A stretch of 64,000 bases of DNA from Candidatus Ribeiella danica (GTDB lineage: Bacteria; Chloroflexota; Chloroflexia; Chloroflexales; Roseiflexaceae), in assembly GCA_016717335.1 (NCBI GenBank), contig JADKFS010000002.1, positions 496,001 through 560,000 on the forward strand, given 5' to 3'. The position numbers and the translations under genes are program-made. Positions within the stretch are counted from its first letter, which is position 1. Every line of letters begins with the position of its first letter. The notes beneath the pieces are model-generated. The model ran no database searches. It saw only the letters and a program-made list of their open reading frames with translations, and was not told where the DNA came from. Below, piece by piece: positions 28,481 to 36,574 of this stretch.

Positions 28481-28517
28481 GGGGTGTGCGGGCAAGCTGC
28501 GCCGGCCCGCACACCCC
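28481..28517 (-). terminator. Hairpin between SBP gene and permeases (module 1)
   Basis: A 13-bp GC-rich perfect stem (28481-28493 with 28505-28517) and an 11-base loop, extended outside by TGGTGGGG/CCCCACCA with a bulge. It lies in the 121-base gap between the SBP stop and the DppB start. No U-run follows, so it more likely stabilises the upstream SBP message or attenuates transcription than acts as a full terminator. Confidence 0.7.
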
Positions 28518-28537
28518 ACCAGGATGAGCAATGGTGG

Positions 28538-30301
28538 CTACTTCTGGATGAAGATCGGCTTCCAGGGCTCGCTGCCGAACGACGACGGCACCCAGCCCTC
28601 TAGCGCCTTCTTGGCGGCCAGCACCGGCGGCGCGTGGACGACCGGAATGCGCGCTGCGTCGGTGGCGATGATCTTGCCGGCCTCCGCGAAGAGCTTGGCC
28701 GACTCGGCCTGCGAGGTGGCCTCGCCGGCCTTCTTCAGGGTATCGATCAGCGTCGTGTTCTCGTAGCCCTGCTGGGTCTTCGCGCTCGGCCCGAAGAAGA
28801 CATACAGGAAGTTGTTCGGGTCGGGGTAGTCGCCGGTCCAGCCGAGCATCCACATGCCGTGCTTCTTGCCGGCGTCGACGTTGTCCAGGTAGGCGCCCCA
28901 GTCCTCGGTCTTCAGCTCGACCTTGACGCCAATCTCGGCCAGCTGCGAGGCGAACGCCTCGGCGATCGGCTTGGGCGTCGAGAAGTACGGGCGCGAGACC
29001 GGCATATACCAGAACTCGAGCGGCACTTCCTTGCCATCGGTCAGCGTCATCGTGCTGAAGCCGTTGGGGTAGCCGGCCTCGGCCAGCAGCGCCTTGGCCT
29101 TCTCGACATCGTAGGCGGGGAACTGGCCGTCGGCGCCGGGCCGCGCCCAGCTGAGCGCGTCGGGCAGGAAGTCGGTCGCCACGGTGCCGATGCCGCTGTA
29201 GAACCCGTCGAGGATCTCCTGCTTGTTGATCGCGTAGGCGATCGCCTGGCGGACCTTCGGGTTATCGAACGGCTTGTCGTTCAGGTTCAGCTCGATGTAG
29301 GCGACGTTGAACGGCACCAGGGGCACCTCTTTGAGGTCGGAGCTGCCCTTGAGGACCTCGCGAACGTCGGGCGGCAGATTGACGGTGAAGTCGAGCGCGC
29401 CTGACTGCAGCTCGGCCACGCGCGCGGGGGCGTCGGCGATGAAGCGCACGACCGCGCCGGGCATCTTGGCCTTCTCGCCCCAGTAGTCCTCATTCCGAAC
29501 CAGGATGATGTTCTCGCCGGGGGTCCACTTCTCCAGCACGAACGCGCCGGTGCCGACCGCGCCGCCGTCGGGCGTGCCGTACTTCTCGGCGGCCTTCTTC
29601 ACCGCGTCGGGGCTGGAGATGCCGAAGTACGAGGCCGACAGTATGTCGGGCAGCAGCGGGAACGGGCGGGTCATCGTCATCTTGACGGTGTAGTCGTCGA
29701 CCTTCTCGACGTTCTTCCAGGCGCTGGCCGGGTCGCCCGCGAAGCCGCCGAAGATATCGCCGAACACCGCGTAGGTCTTGCCTTTGTCGCGGTAGCCGAA
29801 CTCGAAGTTGGGCTCGGACATGCGCTTGAAGTTGAAGACGACTGCGTCGGCGTTGAGATCGGTGCCGTCGTGGAACTTCACGCCCTTGCGCACGTTAAAG
29901 GTCCACTCGGTCGAGTCGGCGTTGGCGCTCCACTTCTCGGCCAGCTGCGGCCCGACCTTGGTCGGGTCGGTGATCCGGTCGGTGAGCGGCTCCTCGATCT
30001 GCTGGGTCACGACCAGCGCCTGGCCCGAGGAGGTGTCCATCGAGTCGATCGAGTCCGGCTCGCCGGCGTTGCCGTAGACCAGGAACTTCGACGTATCGTC
30101 GCTCGCCGCGGGGGCGGCGGTCGGCTCGGCCGCGGCGGCGGTCGGCTCGGCCGCGGGGGCGGCCGTTGCCGCAGCGGCGGGGGCAGCCGTCGGCTCGACT
30201 GCAGCCGGCGCGCCGCCGCAGGCCGCAAGGATAGGAACAATCAGAGCGAGCATGAGCGCTAAGGCTGCGCTGCGCCGCCAGGAAACGCGTGCGAATCGCA
30301 T
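28538..30301 (-). CDS. Oligopeptide ABC transporter substrate-binding lipoprotein (module 1)
   Basis: A 587-residue SBP_bac_5 family protein that captures substrate outside the membrane for the DppB/DppC channel. It has a lipoprotein signal (ILAACGG, Cys28), then a low-complexity Ala/Pro/Thr/Glu tether to about residue 68, and the two-lobed binding fold with WTFNVRKGVKFHDGT and the later AYAINKQEILDGFYSGIG. The family includes dipeptide, oligopeptide, nickel and some sugar binders; the ligand is not evident. Its signal region is almost identical to that of the paralogue at 32634-34472. AAAGGAAGG precedes the start. Confidence 0.93.
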   Translation of the reverse strand: MRFARVSWRRSAALALMLALIVPILAACGGAPAAVEPTAAPAAAATAAPAAEPTAAAAEPTAAPAASDDTSKFLVYGNAGEPDSIDSMDTSSGQALVVTQQIEEPLTDRITDPTKVGPQLAEKWSANADSTEWTFNVRKGVKFHDGTDLNADAVVFNFKRMSEPNFEFGYRDKGKTYAVFGDIFGGFAGDPASAWKNVEKVDDYTVKMTMTRPFPLLPDILSASYFGISSPDAVKKAAEKYGTPDGGAVGTGAFVLEKWTPGENIILVRNEDYWGEKAKMPGAVVRFIADAPARVAELQSGALDFTVNLPPDVREVLKGSSDLKEVPLVPFNVAYIELNLNDKPFDNPKVRQAIAYAINKQEILDGFYSGIGTVATDFLPDALSWARPGADGQFPAYDVEKAKALLAEAGYPNGFSTMTLTDGKEVPLEFWYMPVSRPYFSTPKPIAEAFASQLAEIGVKVELKTEDWGAYLDNVDAGKKHGMWMLGWTGDYPDPNNFLYVFFGPSAKTQQGYENTTLIDTLKKAGEATSQAESAKLFAEAGKIIATDAARIPVVHAPPVLAAKKALEGWVPSSFGSEPWKPIFIQK

Positions 30302-30528
30302 AGAGCCTTCCTTTCACAACAGTGAGGTATCTGTAACTGAGTCGTACGAGACTCTCGGTCAGGGACCCTCCATCTCCTCCGCGCGTCGCCTTCCTCACCC
30401 TCCGCGCGTCACCTCCTTTCCCTCGGCCCCCGGTCGCTCAGCTAAGACGCTCGCTCTTGTTTCAGAGCTCATACGCGTAGTCGTCGCCAGGCCCGCACCC
30501 TGTGCCGCGCGACCCTACCGCGCCGCGG
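30302..30528 (-). promoter_or_regulatory. Leader region of module 1
   Basis: The 227 bases between the DppC of module 2 and the SBP of module 1. On the minus strand it contains AAAGGAGGTGA, which is complementary to the 16S rRNA 3' end, but about 110 bases before the SBP start, followed by GCGCGGAGG repeated twice. No convincing -35/-10 pair was seen. The matching leader of module 2 has AAGGGAGGTGATC in a similar place. Confidence 0.35.
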
Positions 30529-31479
30529 CTACCGGCGCAGGCGCGGGTCAAGCGCATCACGCAGGCCGTCGCCGAGCAGGTTGAAGCCAAGGACATTGAC
30601 CATGATCGCCAGGCCAGGGAAGAACACCAGATACGGCGCGCTGAAGACCTGGTTGCGCTCAGCGCTGAGCATCGAGCCCCACTCCGGCGTGGGCGGCTGC
30701 GCGCCAAGGCCCAGGAACGACAGCGCCGCGGTCTCCAGGATGGCCGTGCCGATGCCCAACGTCCCCTGGACGATCAGCGGCGAGATCGCATTCGGCATAA
30801 TGTGCCGGAACAAAATGGTGGCCGGGCTTACGCCCACCACCCGCGCGGCCTGGACATACTCCTCCTGCTTGGCGGCGAGCACGCTGGCGCGCATCACGCG
30901 CGCGTAGGCCGGGATCGACACGATCGCGATCGCCAGCATAGCGTTGATCAGCCCCGGACCCAGCACGCTCACGATCGCGATTGCCAGCAGCAGCGCCGGG
31001 AAGGCCAGCAGGACATCCAGGATGCGCATGATGACATTGTCGAGCGTGCCGCCGACGAAGCCTGCGATCGCGCCCAGCAGCACGCCGACGACGATCGCGA
31101 ACCCGACCGTGATGAACCCGATATACAGCGATATGCGCGCGCCAAAGACGATCCGGCTCCACTCGTCGCGGTTGTTCCCGTCGGTGCCCATAATATGCTG
31201 CGGCTGCGCGGCCGGGCAGCCCAGCATGTGGACGCACGGCGCCGAGCGCTTCTGGACATCCTCGACGCCAATCAAGACTTGGTTCGGTTCGTACGGCGCG
31301 ATCAGCGGGGCGAACACCGCGATCACCAGCAGCAAAGTGATAATCGCCAGACCGATCACTGCCGACCGCTGCCGAAAGAAGGCGCGCACGGCCTGGCGGT
31401 AGAGGCTCTCAGGCGGGCGTGTTATGGTCAGCTGAACCGGCTGCGCGGTAGTTGTCGTCGCCATGTCAGGTACGCTCAC
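30529..31479 (-). CDS. Dipeptide/oligopeptide ABC permease, DppC/OppC type (module 2)
   Basis: A 316-residue inner-membrane permease paralogous to the one at 26425-27324. The first helix is IGLAIITLLLVIAVFAPLIAPY; the periplasmic loop is longer than in module 1 and contains two cysteines (SAPCVHMLGCPAAQPQ) just before IMGTDGNNRDEWSRIVFGAR. The coupling loop is EYVQAARVVGVSPATILFRHIMPN. The start is GTG at 31479, overlapping the DppB stop by four bases (GTGA); ATG at 31464 is the alternative. The two cysteines could form a disulphide outside the membrane, which is unusual for this family. Confidence 0.92.
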   Translation of the reverse strand: MSVPDMATTTTAQPVQLTITRPPESLYRQAVRAFFRQRSAVIGLAIITLLLVIAVFAPLIAPYEPNQVLIGVEDVQKRSAPCVHMLGCPAAQPQHIMGTDGNNRDEWSRIVFGARISLYIGFITVGFAIVVGVLLGAIAGFVGGTLDNVIMRILDVLLAFPALLLAIAIVSVLGPGLINAMLAIAIVSIPAYARVMRASVLAAKQEEYVQAARVVGVSPATILFRHIMPNAISPLIVQGTLGIGTAILETAALSFLGLGAQPPTPEWGSMLSAERNQVFSAPYLVFFPGLAIMVNVLGFNLLGDGLRDALDPRLRR

Positions 31480-32555
31480 TCAAGTCGAATCCGCGGGTCG
31501 AAGAACACATAGGAAAGGTCGACCAGCAGGTTCACGGCGACATATCCAAAGGCGATAACCAGCGTGAAGCCCTGGATGACCGGGTAGTCGCGCGCAGTAA
31601 TCGCCTCGTACAGCATCCGCCCGACGCCCGCCAGGCCAAAGATCGTCTCAGTCAGCACCGCGCCGCTGAAGACGCCGCCCAGCTGCAGCCCGATGATCGT
31701 CACGATCGGCAGGAGCGCGTTCTTGAAGGCGTGGCCCATGATCACCCGGACAGACGTCAGGCCTTTCGCGCGCGCGGTGCGCACGTAGTCGCGCCCGAGC
31801 ACGTCCAGCATGCTTGCGCGGGTCATGCGCGCGATGATTGCCATCGGGATCGTGGCCAGCGCCAGCGATGGGAGGATCAGGTGCTTGAGCGCGTCGCCAA
31901 GCACGGCCCACTGAAACGTGATGATCGCGTTGAAGATATAGAGGTTGGCGAAGAACTGCATCAGGCCAAAGAGCAGGCTGCCCTTCACCGCGGACCAGTG
32001 GTACATATCGTAGAAGGGCACCGAGGATAGCCCGGAGGACAGCCGGCCCGAGGGGGGCAGCTGCAGCGGCGTGCCCTTGAGCAGCAGCGCGAAGACATAG
32101 GCAAGCATCAGGCCCAGCCAGAACACCGGCATCGAGACGCCGACGTTCGCCCCCACCATCGTGCCCACATCGATCGCCGAGTTGCGCCGCATCGCCGAGA
32201 TGACGCCGGCCGGCACGCCCACCAGCGTAGCGATCAGCAGCGCGATCAGCCCAAGCTCGATCGTCAGCGGCAGGCGCTCGACGATGAGCTGGGTCACGGC
32301 GCGATTGAAGCGGATCGAGTTGCCCAAGTCACCGCTGACGACGTCGCGCGCGTAGAAGAACAGCTGCACCGGGATCGGCCGGTCGAAACCCTTTTCGTGG
32401 TTGAAGCGCGCGCAGATCTCCGGCCGGGCCTTTTCGCCCAGCATCGCAACACACGGCCCGCCGGGGATCATCCGCGCCAGCGCGAACGTCACCAGCAGCA
32501 CACCGATCAGGACGGGCACCGAAGCCAATATGCGCCGAAAGAAGTACTGAGCCAT
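31476..32555 (-). CDS. Dipeptide/oligopeptide ABC permease, DppB/OppB type (module 2)
   Basis: A 359-residue permease with the conserved start MAQYFFRRILASVPVLIGVL, an ARMIPGGPC segment, six helices and the coupling loop YVRTARAKGLTSVRVIMGHAFKN. It ends LSYVFFDPRIRLE. Its start lies 78 bases after the SBP stop, beyond the strong hairpin at 32569-32619, and it overlaps the DppC gene by four bases. It forms the channel with that DppC. Confidence 0.93.
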   Translation of the reverse strand: MAQYFFRRILASVPVLIGVLLVTFALARMIPGGPCVAMLGEKARPEICARFNHEKGFDRPIPVQLFFYARDVVSGDLGNSIRFNRAVTQLIVERLPLTIELGLIALLIATLVGVPAGVISAMRRNSAIDVGTMVGANVGVSMPVFWLGLMLAYVFALLLKGTPLQLPPSGRLSSGLSSVPFYDMYHWSAVKGSLLFGLMQFFANLYIFNAIITFQWAVLGDALKHLILPSLALATIPMAIIARMTRASMLDVLGRDYVRTARAKGLTSVRVIMGHAFKNALLPIVTIIGLQLGGVFSGAVLTETIFGLAGVGRMLYEAITARDYPVIQGFTLVIAFGYVAVNLLVDLSYVFFDPRIRLE

Positions 32556-32568
32556 TTAATCTCTGCCG

Positions 32569-32619
32569 TTTGGTGGGGTGTGGGGGCGGGGCTACGCCCC
32601 GCCCCCACACCCCACCAAA
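32569..32619 (-). terminator. 24-bp perfect hairpin between SBP gene and permeases (module 2)
   Basis: A perfect inverted repeat (32569-32592 with 32596-32619) with a three-base loop, almost all G/C, flanked on the minus strand by a T-rich and an A-rich edge. It occupies most of the 78-base gap between the SBP stop and the DppB start. The second SBP/permease junction in this window has a related hairpin. Likely role: protecting the 3' end of the SBP mRNA or reducing read-through, giving more binding protein than channel. Confidence 0.85.
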
Positions 32620-32633
32620 ATCTCTGGTCTTGC

Positions 32634-34472
32634 CTACGGCGACGCCGGCTTGACATTCATGAAGCCGCCCCACAGGCCGGAGAAGTAATCGAAGCTGCCG
32701 GTGCGGCCCTTGTGCAGCGGGCTCGCCGCGTCCCACTGCACGTAGTAGGTCATCACCACGTCGTTCGCGTCGAAGTCCGACCCATCGTGGAACTTGACGC
32801 CCTCGCGCAGCTTGCAGGTCCAGACCGTCAGGTCGGCGTTCGGGTCGCACGACGTCGCGAGCGCCGGCACCGCCTTCGTGCCGCCCTTCTCGTAGGCCAG
32901 CAGGCCCTCGAGCATCATGTTGCAGGCGCGCAGCGACTCGCCGTCGGTCTCGTCGCCGCAGTACAGGCTGCCCGGCTCGGCGTTCTGCATCCACACGAAC
33001 GTATCACGCCCGCCAGGGTCCATCTGCGCAAAAATCTCATTGCCGAGCGGGCTGGTGTGCGCGCCAGCGACGTCGGCCTTGAACGCCACCGCCGAGCCGC
33101 CGTGTGCGACCGGCACCATCGGGATGTGCTTCTTGATCAGGTTGTCGGCCTGCTCGTAGAGCGGCTTGCGCTTGTCGTCGCCAGCGGTCGAGGCAGCCTG
33201 CTTCAGAATGGCGGTGATGTCGTCGAACCGCTTGCCGAACGAGTCGCTCGCGCCCGCGCCGAAGTGATAGTCGAGGAAGTTGGTCTGGTCGGGGTAGTCC
33301 GCGCCCCAGCCGAGCATGAACAACGGCACCTTGCCAGCGCTGGCTGCATCCAGGAACGCGGTCGACTCCATCTTATTGATCTTGACGTTGATGTTCAGGT
33401 TCTGCTTGAGCTGGGCCTGGATATCCTCGGCGACCTGGTTCGGCTGGGGCAGGTAGCCGCGCACGACATCGCGATAGGACAGCTCGGTATCAAAGCCGTT
33501 GGGGAAGCCGGCATCGGCCAGCAGCTTCTTGGCTGCGGCCGGGTCGAACTTATACCACTCCTCGCCCGCGCAGCCGTTGGGGATGGCACACGGTGTGAAG
33601 TACTGGGCGACCTCCGAACCGGCCGGGTAGAAGTTCTTGACGATCCGTTCGCGGTCGACGCCCATGGCGATCGCCTGACGCACCTTCTCGTTGTCGAACG
33701 GCGCGAGGGTGTTGTTCATGCCGAGGTACATGACGTTGAGCGCCGGCCGCTCGATCAGCTGGAGGGTCGAGTCGCTCTTGACCTTCTCGAAGTCGTCCGG
33801 CGCGACGTTGTCGATACCGTCGACCTGGCCCGACTGCAGCTCGAGCAGGCGCTGCGCGGCCTCGGTGCTCCAGCGGAAGGCCAGCGTCGCGGCCTTGGCC
33901 TTCTCGCCCCAGTAGCTGTCGTTGCGCTTGAAGGTGATATTATCGCCCTTGGTCCACGTATCGAGCGCGTACGGGCCGGTGCCGATCGGCTTCTCAAGCA
34001 GGTCGCCGGTGCCGCCGGTCTTCTGGAAGTACTCGCTCGGCTCGATCGCGAACGACGAGAAGGCCACCTTGGCCTGGAACGCCGGGTCGGGCGCGCACAT
34101 CGTGAAGCGCACGGTGCTCTTGTCGACGGCGGCGATCTCTTTGATCAGGCCGCCGTACTTCTGGCCGGCATACTCCGCGTCGCACGCGGTCACGCCGGCG
34201 ACCATCAGGCCATTGTTTTCTTTGAGCTCGCCGATCACCGGGCCGGCTGGGGCGCTGGACTCGGCGGTTGCCTCAGGCGCGGCAGTCGCCTCGGCGGCGG
34301 GTGCGGCGGTCGCCTCGGCCGCAGGCGCGGCGGTCGGCGCGGCCGCAGGCGCGGCAGTCGGCGCGGTCGTGGCCGGTGCCGTGCCGCCGCAGGCTGCAAG
34401 GATAGGAACGACCAGAGCGAGAATCAGCGCCAATGCAGCGCTGCGCCGCCAGGAGATGCGTGCGAATCGCAT
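32634..34472 (-). CDS. Oligopeptide ABC transporter substrate-binding lipoprotein (module 2)
   Basis: About 612 residues, SBP_bac_5 family. The lipoprotein signal MRFARISWRRSAALAL ends in ILAACGG (Cys28), followed by an Ala/Pro/Thr-rich tether to about residue 75. The binding domain contains the conserved YWGEKAKAATLAFRW and VRQAIAMGVDRERIV segments. The C-terminal region has two CxxxxxxC-like pairs (LYCGDETDGESLRACN and ATSCDPNADLTVWTC) that could form disulphides, absent from module 1. The order of segments is odd: WTCKLREGVKFHDGSDF, normally N-terminal in this family, lies near the C-terminus, suggesting circular permutation or rearrangement. The start is chosen by the AAGGAAGAG site upstream. 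Confidence 0.9.
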   Translation of the reverse strand: MRFARISWRRSAALALILALVVPILAACGGTAPATTAPTAAPAAAPTAAPAAEATAAPAAEATAAPEATAESSAPAGPVIGELKENNGLMVAGVTACDAEYAGQKYGGLIKEIAAVDKSTVRFTMCAPDPAFQAKVAFSSFAIEPSEYFQKTGGTGDLLEKPIGTGPYALDTWTKGDNITFKRNDSYWGEKAKAATLAFRWSTEAAQRLLELQSGQVDGIDNVAPDDFEKVKSDSTLQLIERPALNVMYLGMNNTLAPFDNEKVRQAIAMGVDRERIVKNFYPAGSEVAQYFTPCAIPNGCAGEEWYKFDPAAAKKLLADAGFPNGFDTELSYRDVVRGYLPQPNQVAEDIQAQLKQNLNINVKINKMESTAFLDAASAGKVPLFMLGWGADYPDQTNFLDYHFGAGASDSFGKRFDDITAILKQAASTAGDDKRKPLYEQADNLIKKHIPMVPVAHGGSAVAFKADVAGAHTSPLGNEIFAQMDPGGRDTFVWMQNAEPGSLYCGDETDGESLRACNMMLEGLLAYEKGGTKAVPALATSCDPNADLTVWTCKLREGVKFHDGSDFDANDVVMTYYVQWDAASPLHKGRTGSFDYFSGLWGGFMNVKPASP

Positions 34473-34812
34473 GTGCTCTTCCTTTCGCAATCAAAGGCAT
34501 CTGTCCCAAAGGAACGATAAACATCAGGGAGCTATTTGATCTCCGTCGATCACCTCCCTTCCCGACAACGATCGAATCTTAGCAACACCGGGGCTGCCTC
34601 CCTTCGCGCCACTCAGACCAAGCGTGACACTGGCGTAGGGCTGGCAAGACGTGCTGCTTTGAACGATAGCCGGCGCTGGATCTATTCGGTTGCGCCTCGT
34701 ACCACCTCGTCGTGGATCACCAGGGTACGAGCGACCTGGGGTCCGTTCACACATCGCTCAACGGTGCGGAGACAGGACCGTGCAACATTAGTTCGGAGGT
34801 TCGTGCCTGCGG
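34473..34812 (-). promoter_or_regulatory. Long 5' leader of module 2 with inverted repeat
   Basis: About 330 transcribed bases separate the promoter at 34813-34841 from the SBP start. It contains a perfect 8-bp inverted repeat CTCGTACC/GGTACGAG (34697-34704 and 34725-34732) and, about 80 bases before the start, AAGGGAGGTGATC, complementary to the 16S rRNA 3' end but too far from the start to serve it. No known riboswitch core was recognised. The rest of the gap to 35089 shows nothing further. Confidence 0.45.
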
Positions 34813-34841
34813 ATTATAGCAGAAAGCATTCTGAGCGTCAA
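34813..34841 (-). promoter_or_regulatory. Sigma-70 promoter of ABC module 2
   Basis: On the minus strand TTGACG, a 17-base spacer and a perfect TATAAT, about 340 bases upstream of the SBP start. Confidence 0.7.
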
Positions 34842-35089
34842 CGAAAAGAAGCGCATCACGTGGACCCAGGCGAAAAGCTTTACAATTGGGAAACGGCCCG
34901 CCCGCCAGCGCCGATCGTTCTTTCGAACGAGACCCCTTCCGACCAGCGATGGAGCGCCGATTGGTCCCGTGGAAGATGCGCATGCGGGCGTCCTGGGGTA
35001 GACTCAGCCAATGAAAAGACGTGGCTTGCCAGGATGCGCTTATGAAAAGCCCAACCGCAACCACCATCGGCGATCCGAATGAGGGCATC

Positions 35090-35323
35090 ATGAGCGTGGA
35101 GTTGATCGCTATACCATATACGATCCGGCTGGATATAGAATGTGAGACCTGCTGCCGTGGCTCATTGGTTCGTCTCCCCGACGGCGTCGAGGCGAGCTTC
35201 AACTGCGCCGACGGGCTGCTGGTACTGCTGGAGGGGATGGGCGGGCGACGCTGGTGGCAGGCGAACCGTACCCAGATCGAAGAGCGCTTTGGCGTAGGCC
35301 CGCGCGTGCGGCATACCGCTTGA
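35090..35323 (+). CDS. Small hypothetical protein with a Cys pair
   Basis: A 77-residue open frame starting MSVELIAIPYTIRLD, with GAGGG just upstream; an in-frame ATG at 35042 would add 16 residues. It contains CETCC near residue 17 and ends in a basic tail. Composition looks coding rather than shadow (balanced hydrophobics, an acidic CADGLLVLLEG segment), but no family is recognised and it stands alone between the ABC leader and the convergent pseudogene. Treat as tentative. Confidence 0.4.
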   Translation: MSVELIAIPYTIRLDIECETCCRGSLVRLPDGVEASFNCADGLLVLLEGMGGRRWWQANRTQIEERFGVGPRVRHTA

Positions 35324-35384
35324 GCGAGCGAGTCCGAGCCGCTATTGGTGCAAACCTTCAGGGCACACCCCCACAGATCAAACA

Positions 35385-35433
35385 GCTACGGCCGCGCCGT
35401 GATCCGCATAAGCGCTCACGACGCGGCCGTAGC
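35385..35433. terminator. Hairpin with 12-bp stem between convergent units
   Basis: GCTACGGCCGCG at 35385-35396 pairs with CGCGGCCGTAGC at 35422-35433, loop 25 bases. It lies in the 216-base gap 35324-35539 between the small ORF and the SDR remnant; nothing else was seen there. Confidence 0.5.
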
Positions 35434-35539
35434 CCTCTCCTTGTAGGTAAAGCCCCTGCGTGTGCGGAGCGAAGACGCCGGTCCCGCTGCTCGACAGCCG
35501 CAGCGCATTCGATGATGCTCCCCGTGACGCCGGTATCGG

Positions 35540-36297
35540 TCACTCCCCAGGCGGGAAGTCCGTGGACGCGGCGAGCTCAGTCTGCGCTTCGAAGCCGGCG
35601 ATCCGCTTGCGCAGTGTCGTCAGGGTGCTTTGCAGCGCCTGCGAGCCGAGCACCGTGCGCAGCGGCGCAGGCTCTACGTCGACGCTCTCGATGATCCGCG
35701 CGGCCATGCGGGCCGGGTCACCGGGGGCCAGACCGTTTTTGGGATCCAGCATCCGCAAGAAGCTGTGCGCCGGGGTTTCGTCGTAGATCGGCATCAGCTG
35801 GGCCATCTGCGCGCTGCCGTAGCGAAACTCGGTGCGCGCGCCGCCGGGCTCGACGATCGTCATGCCGATCCCGAAGGGTGCGACTTCCCGTGCGACCGAC
35901 TCGACGAAGCCTTCGATGCCCCACTTGGTGGCGTGGTAGAGCGAGTTCCCCGGGAAGGCGACCTGCCCGCCGTAGGACGAGATCTGAATGACGCGTCCGC
36001 CGCCCTGGGCGCGCAGGTGCGGCAGCGCGGCGCGGATGAGCTGGATCGGCCCGACGAGGTTGGTCGCGACGATGTGTTCCAGCTGCGTGTCGGTGAGCTC
36101 CTCCGCGGCGCCAAACAGGCCATAGCCGGCGTTGCTGATGATCACCTCGATGCGTCCGAGCTGCGCGAACGAGCGCTCGACCACCTCACGAATCGCCGCG
36201 GTGTCGGTCACATCGAGCACCTCGGCGCGAAACGTCTCGGGATACTGCTCGCGCAGATCGGCGACCTTGCCGGTGTCGCGCACGGTTCCGACGACGC
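35540..36297 (-). pseudogene. Short-chain dehydrogenase lacking its NAD-binding N-terminus
   Basis: The frame carries the later parts of a classical SDR: VVGTVRDTGKVADLREQ, ISNAGYG, ISSYGGQ, the catalytic YHATK and a C-terminal IIESVDVEPAPLRTVLG. The N-terminal strand with TGxxxGxG is missing. Upstream bases belong to a different gene, a carboxymuconolactone decarboxylase, read in another frame. An internal start near 36283 could yield 247 residues, but without the dinucleotide-binding loop it should be inactive. Interpretation: a deletion joined two neighbouring genes. Confidence 0.75.
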
Positions 36298-36543
36298 CGT
36301 CACCCCGACCGTGAGCGCTGCGCCGAGCATGACGCGGTACTCGCGCAGCGCCTGCGAGGCGATCATCGACGCGAGCTGGACCATCAGCCGGGTTCGCGCG
36401 TCCAGCGTGCTGTGACGGGGCACCTCGTCAAAGGCGAAGTTGTCGAAGGCCTCAATGAGCTCGGGATCGGTCACTGCCAGGGTGGAGGCGTGGCCGGGAA
36501 AAAGCTCATCGTGGTTCTTGCGCGCTCGCGCATTGGGCGCCAT
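36297..36543 (-). pseudogene. Carboxymuconolactone decarboxylase (CMD) N-terminal fragment
   Basis: It begins MAPNARARKNHDELFPG after AAGGAGAACGACC, a good ribosome site. It continues through the typical CMD helices (LIEAFDNFAFDEVP, LDARTRLMVQLASMIASQA and MLGAALTVGVT) and then switches abruptly to SDR coding sequence in another frame, with translation ending out of frame at 36208. Relatives continue after GVT with PVEVKE-like sequence and a second half. Only about 80 of roughly 125 or more residues remain. AhpD/CMD-fold proteins are often next to SDR and aldo/keto reductases, as here. Confidence 0.75.
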
Positions 36544-36574
36544 GGTCGTTCTCCTTGTCGTCTGCCCGCTGCCT

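Noticed and set aside
34680..34740. T-box-like GAGGTGGTACGAGG in the ABC module 2 leader
   Set aside because: It is part of a simple 8-bp inverted repeat; no specifier hairpin or terminator/antiterminator layout was seen.
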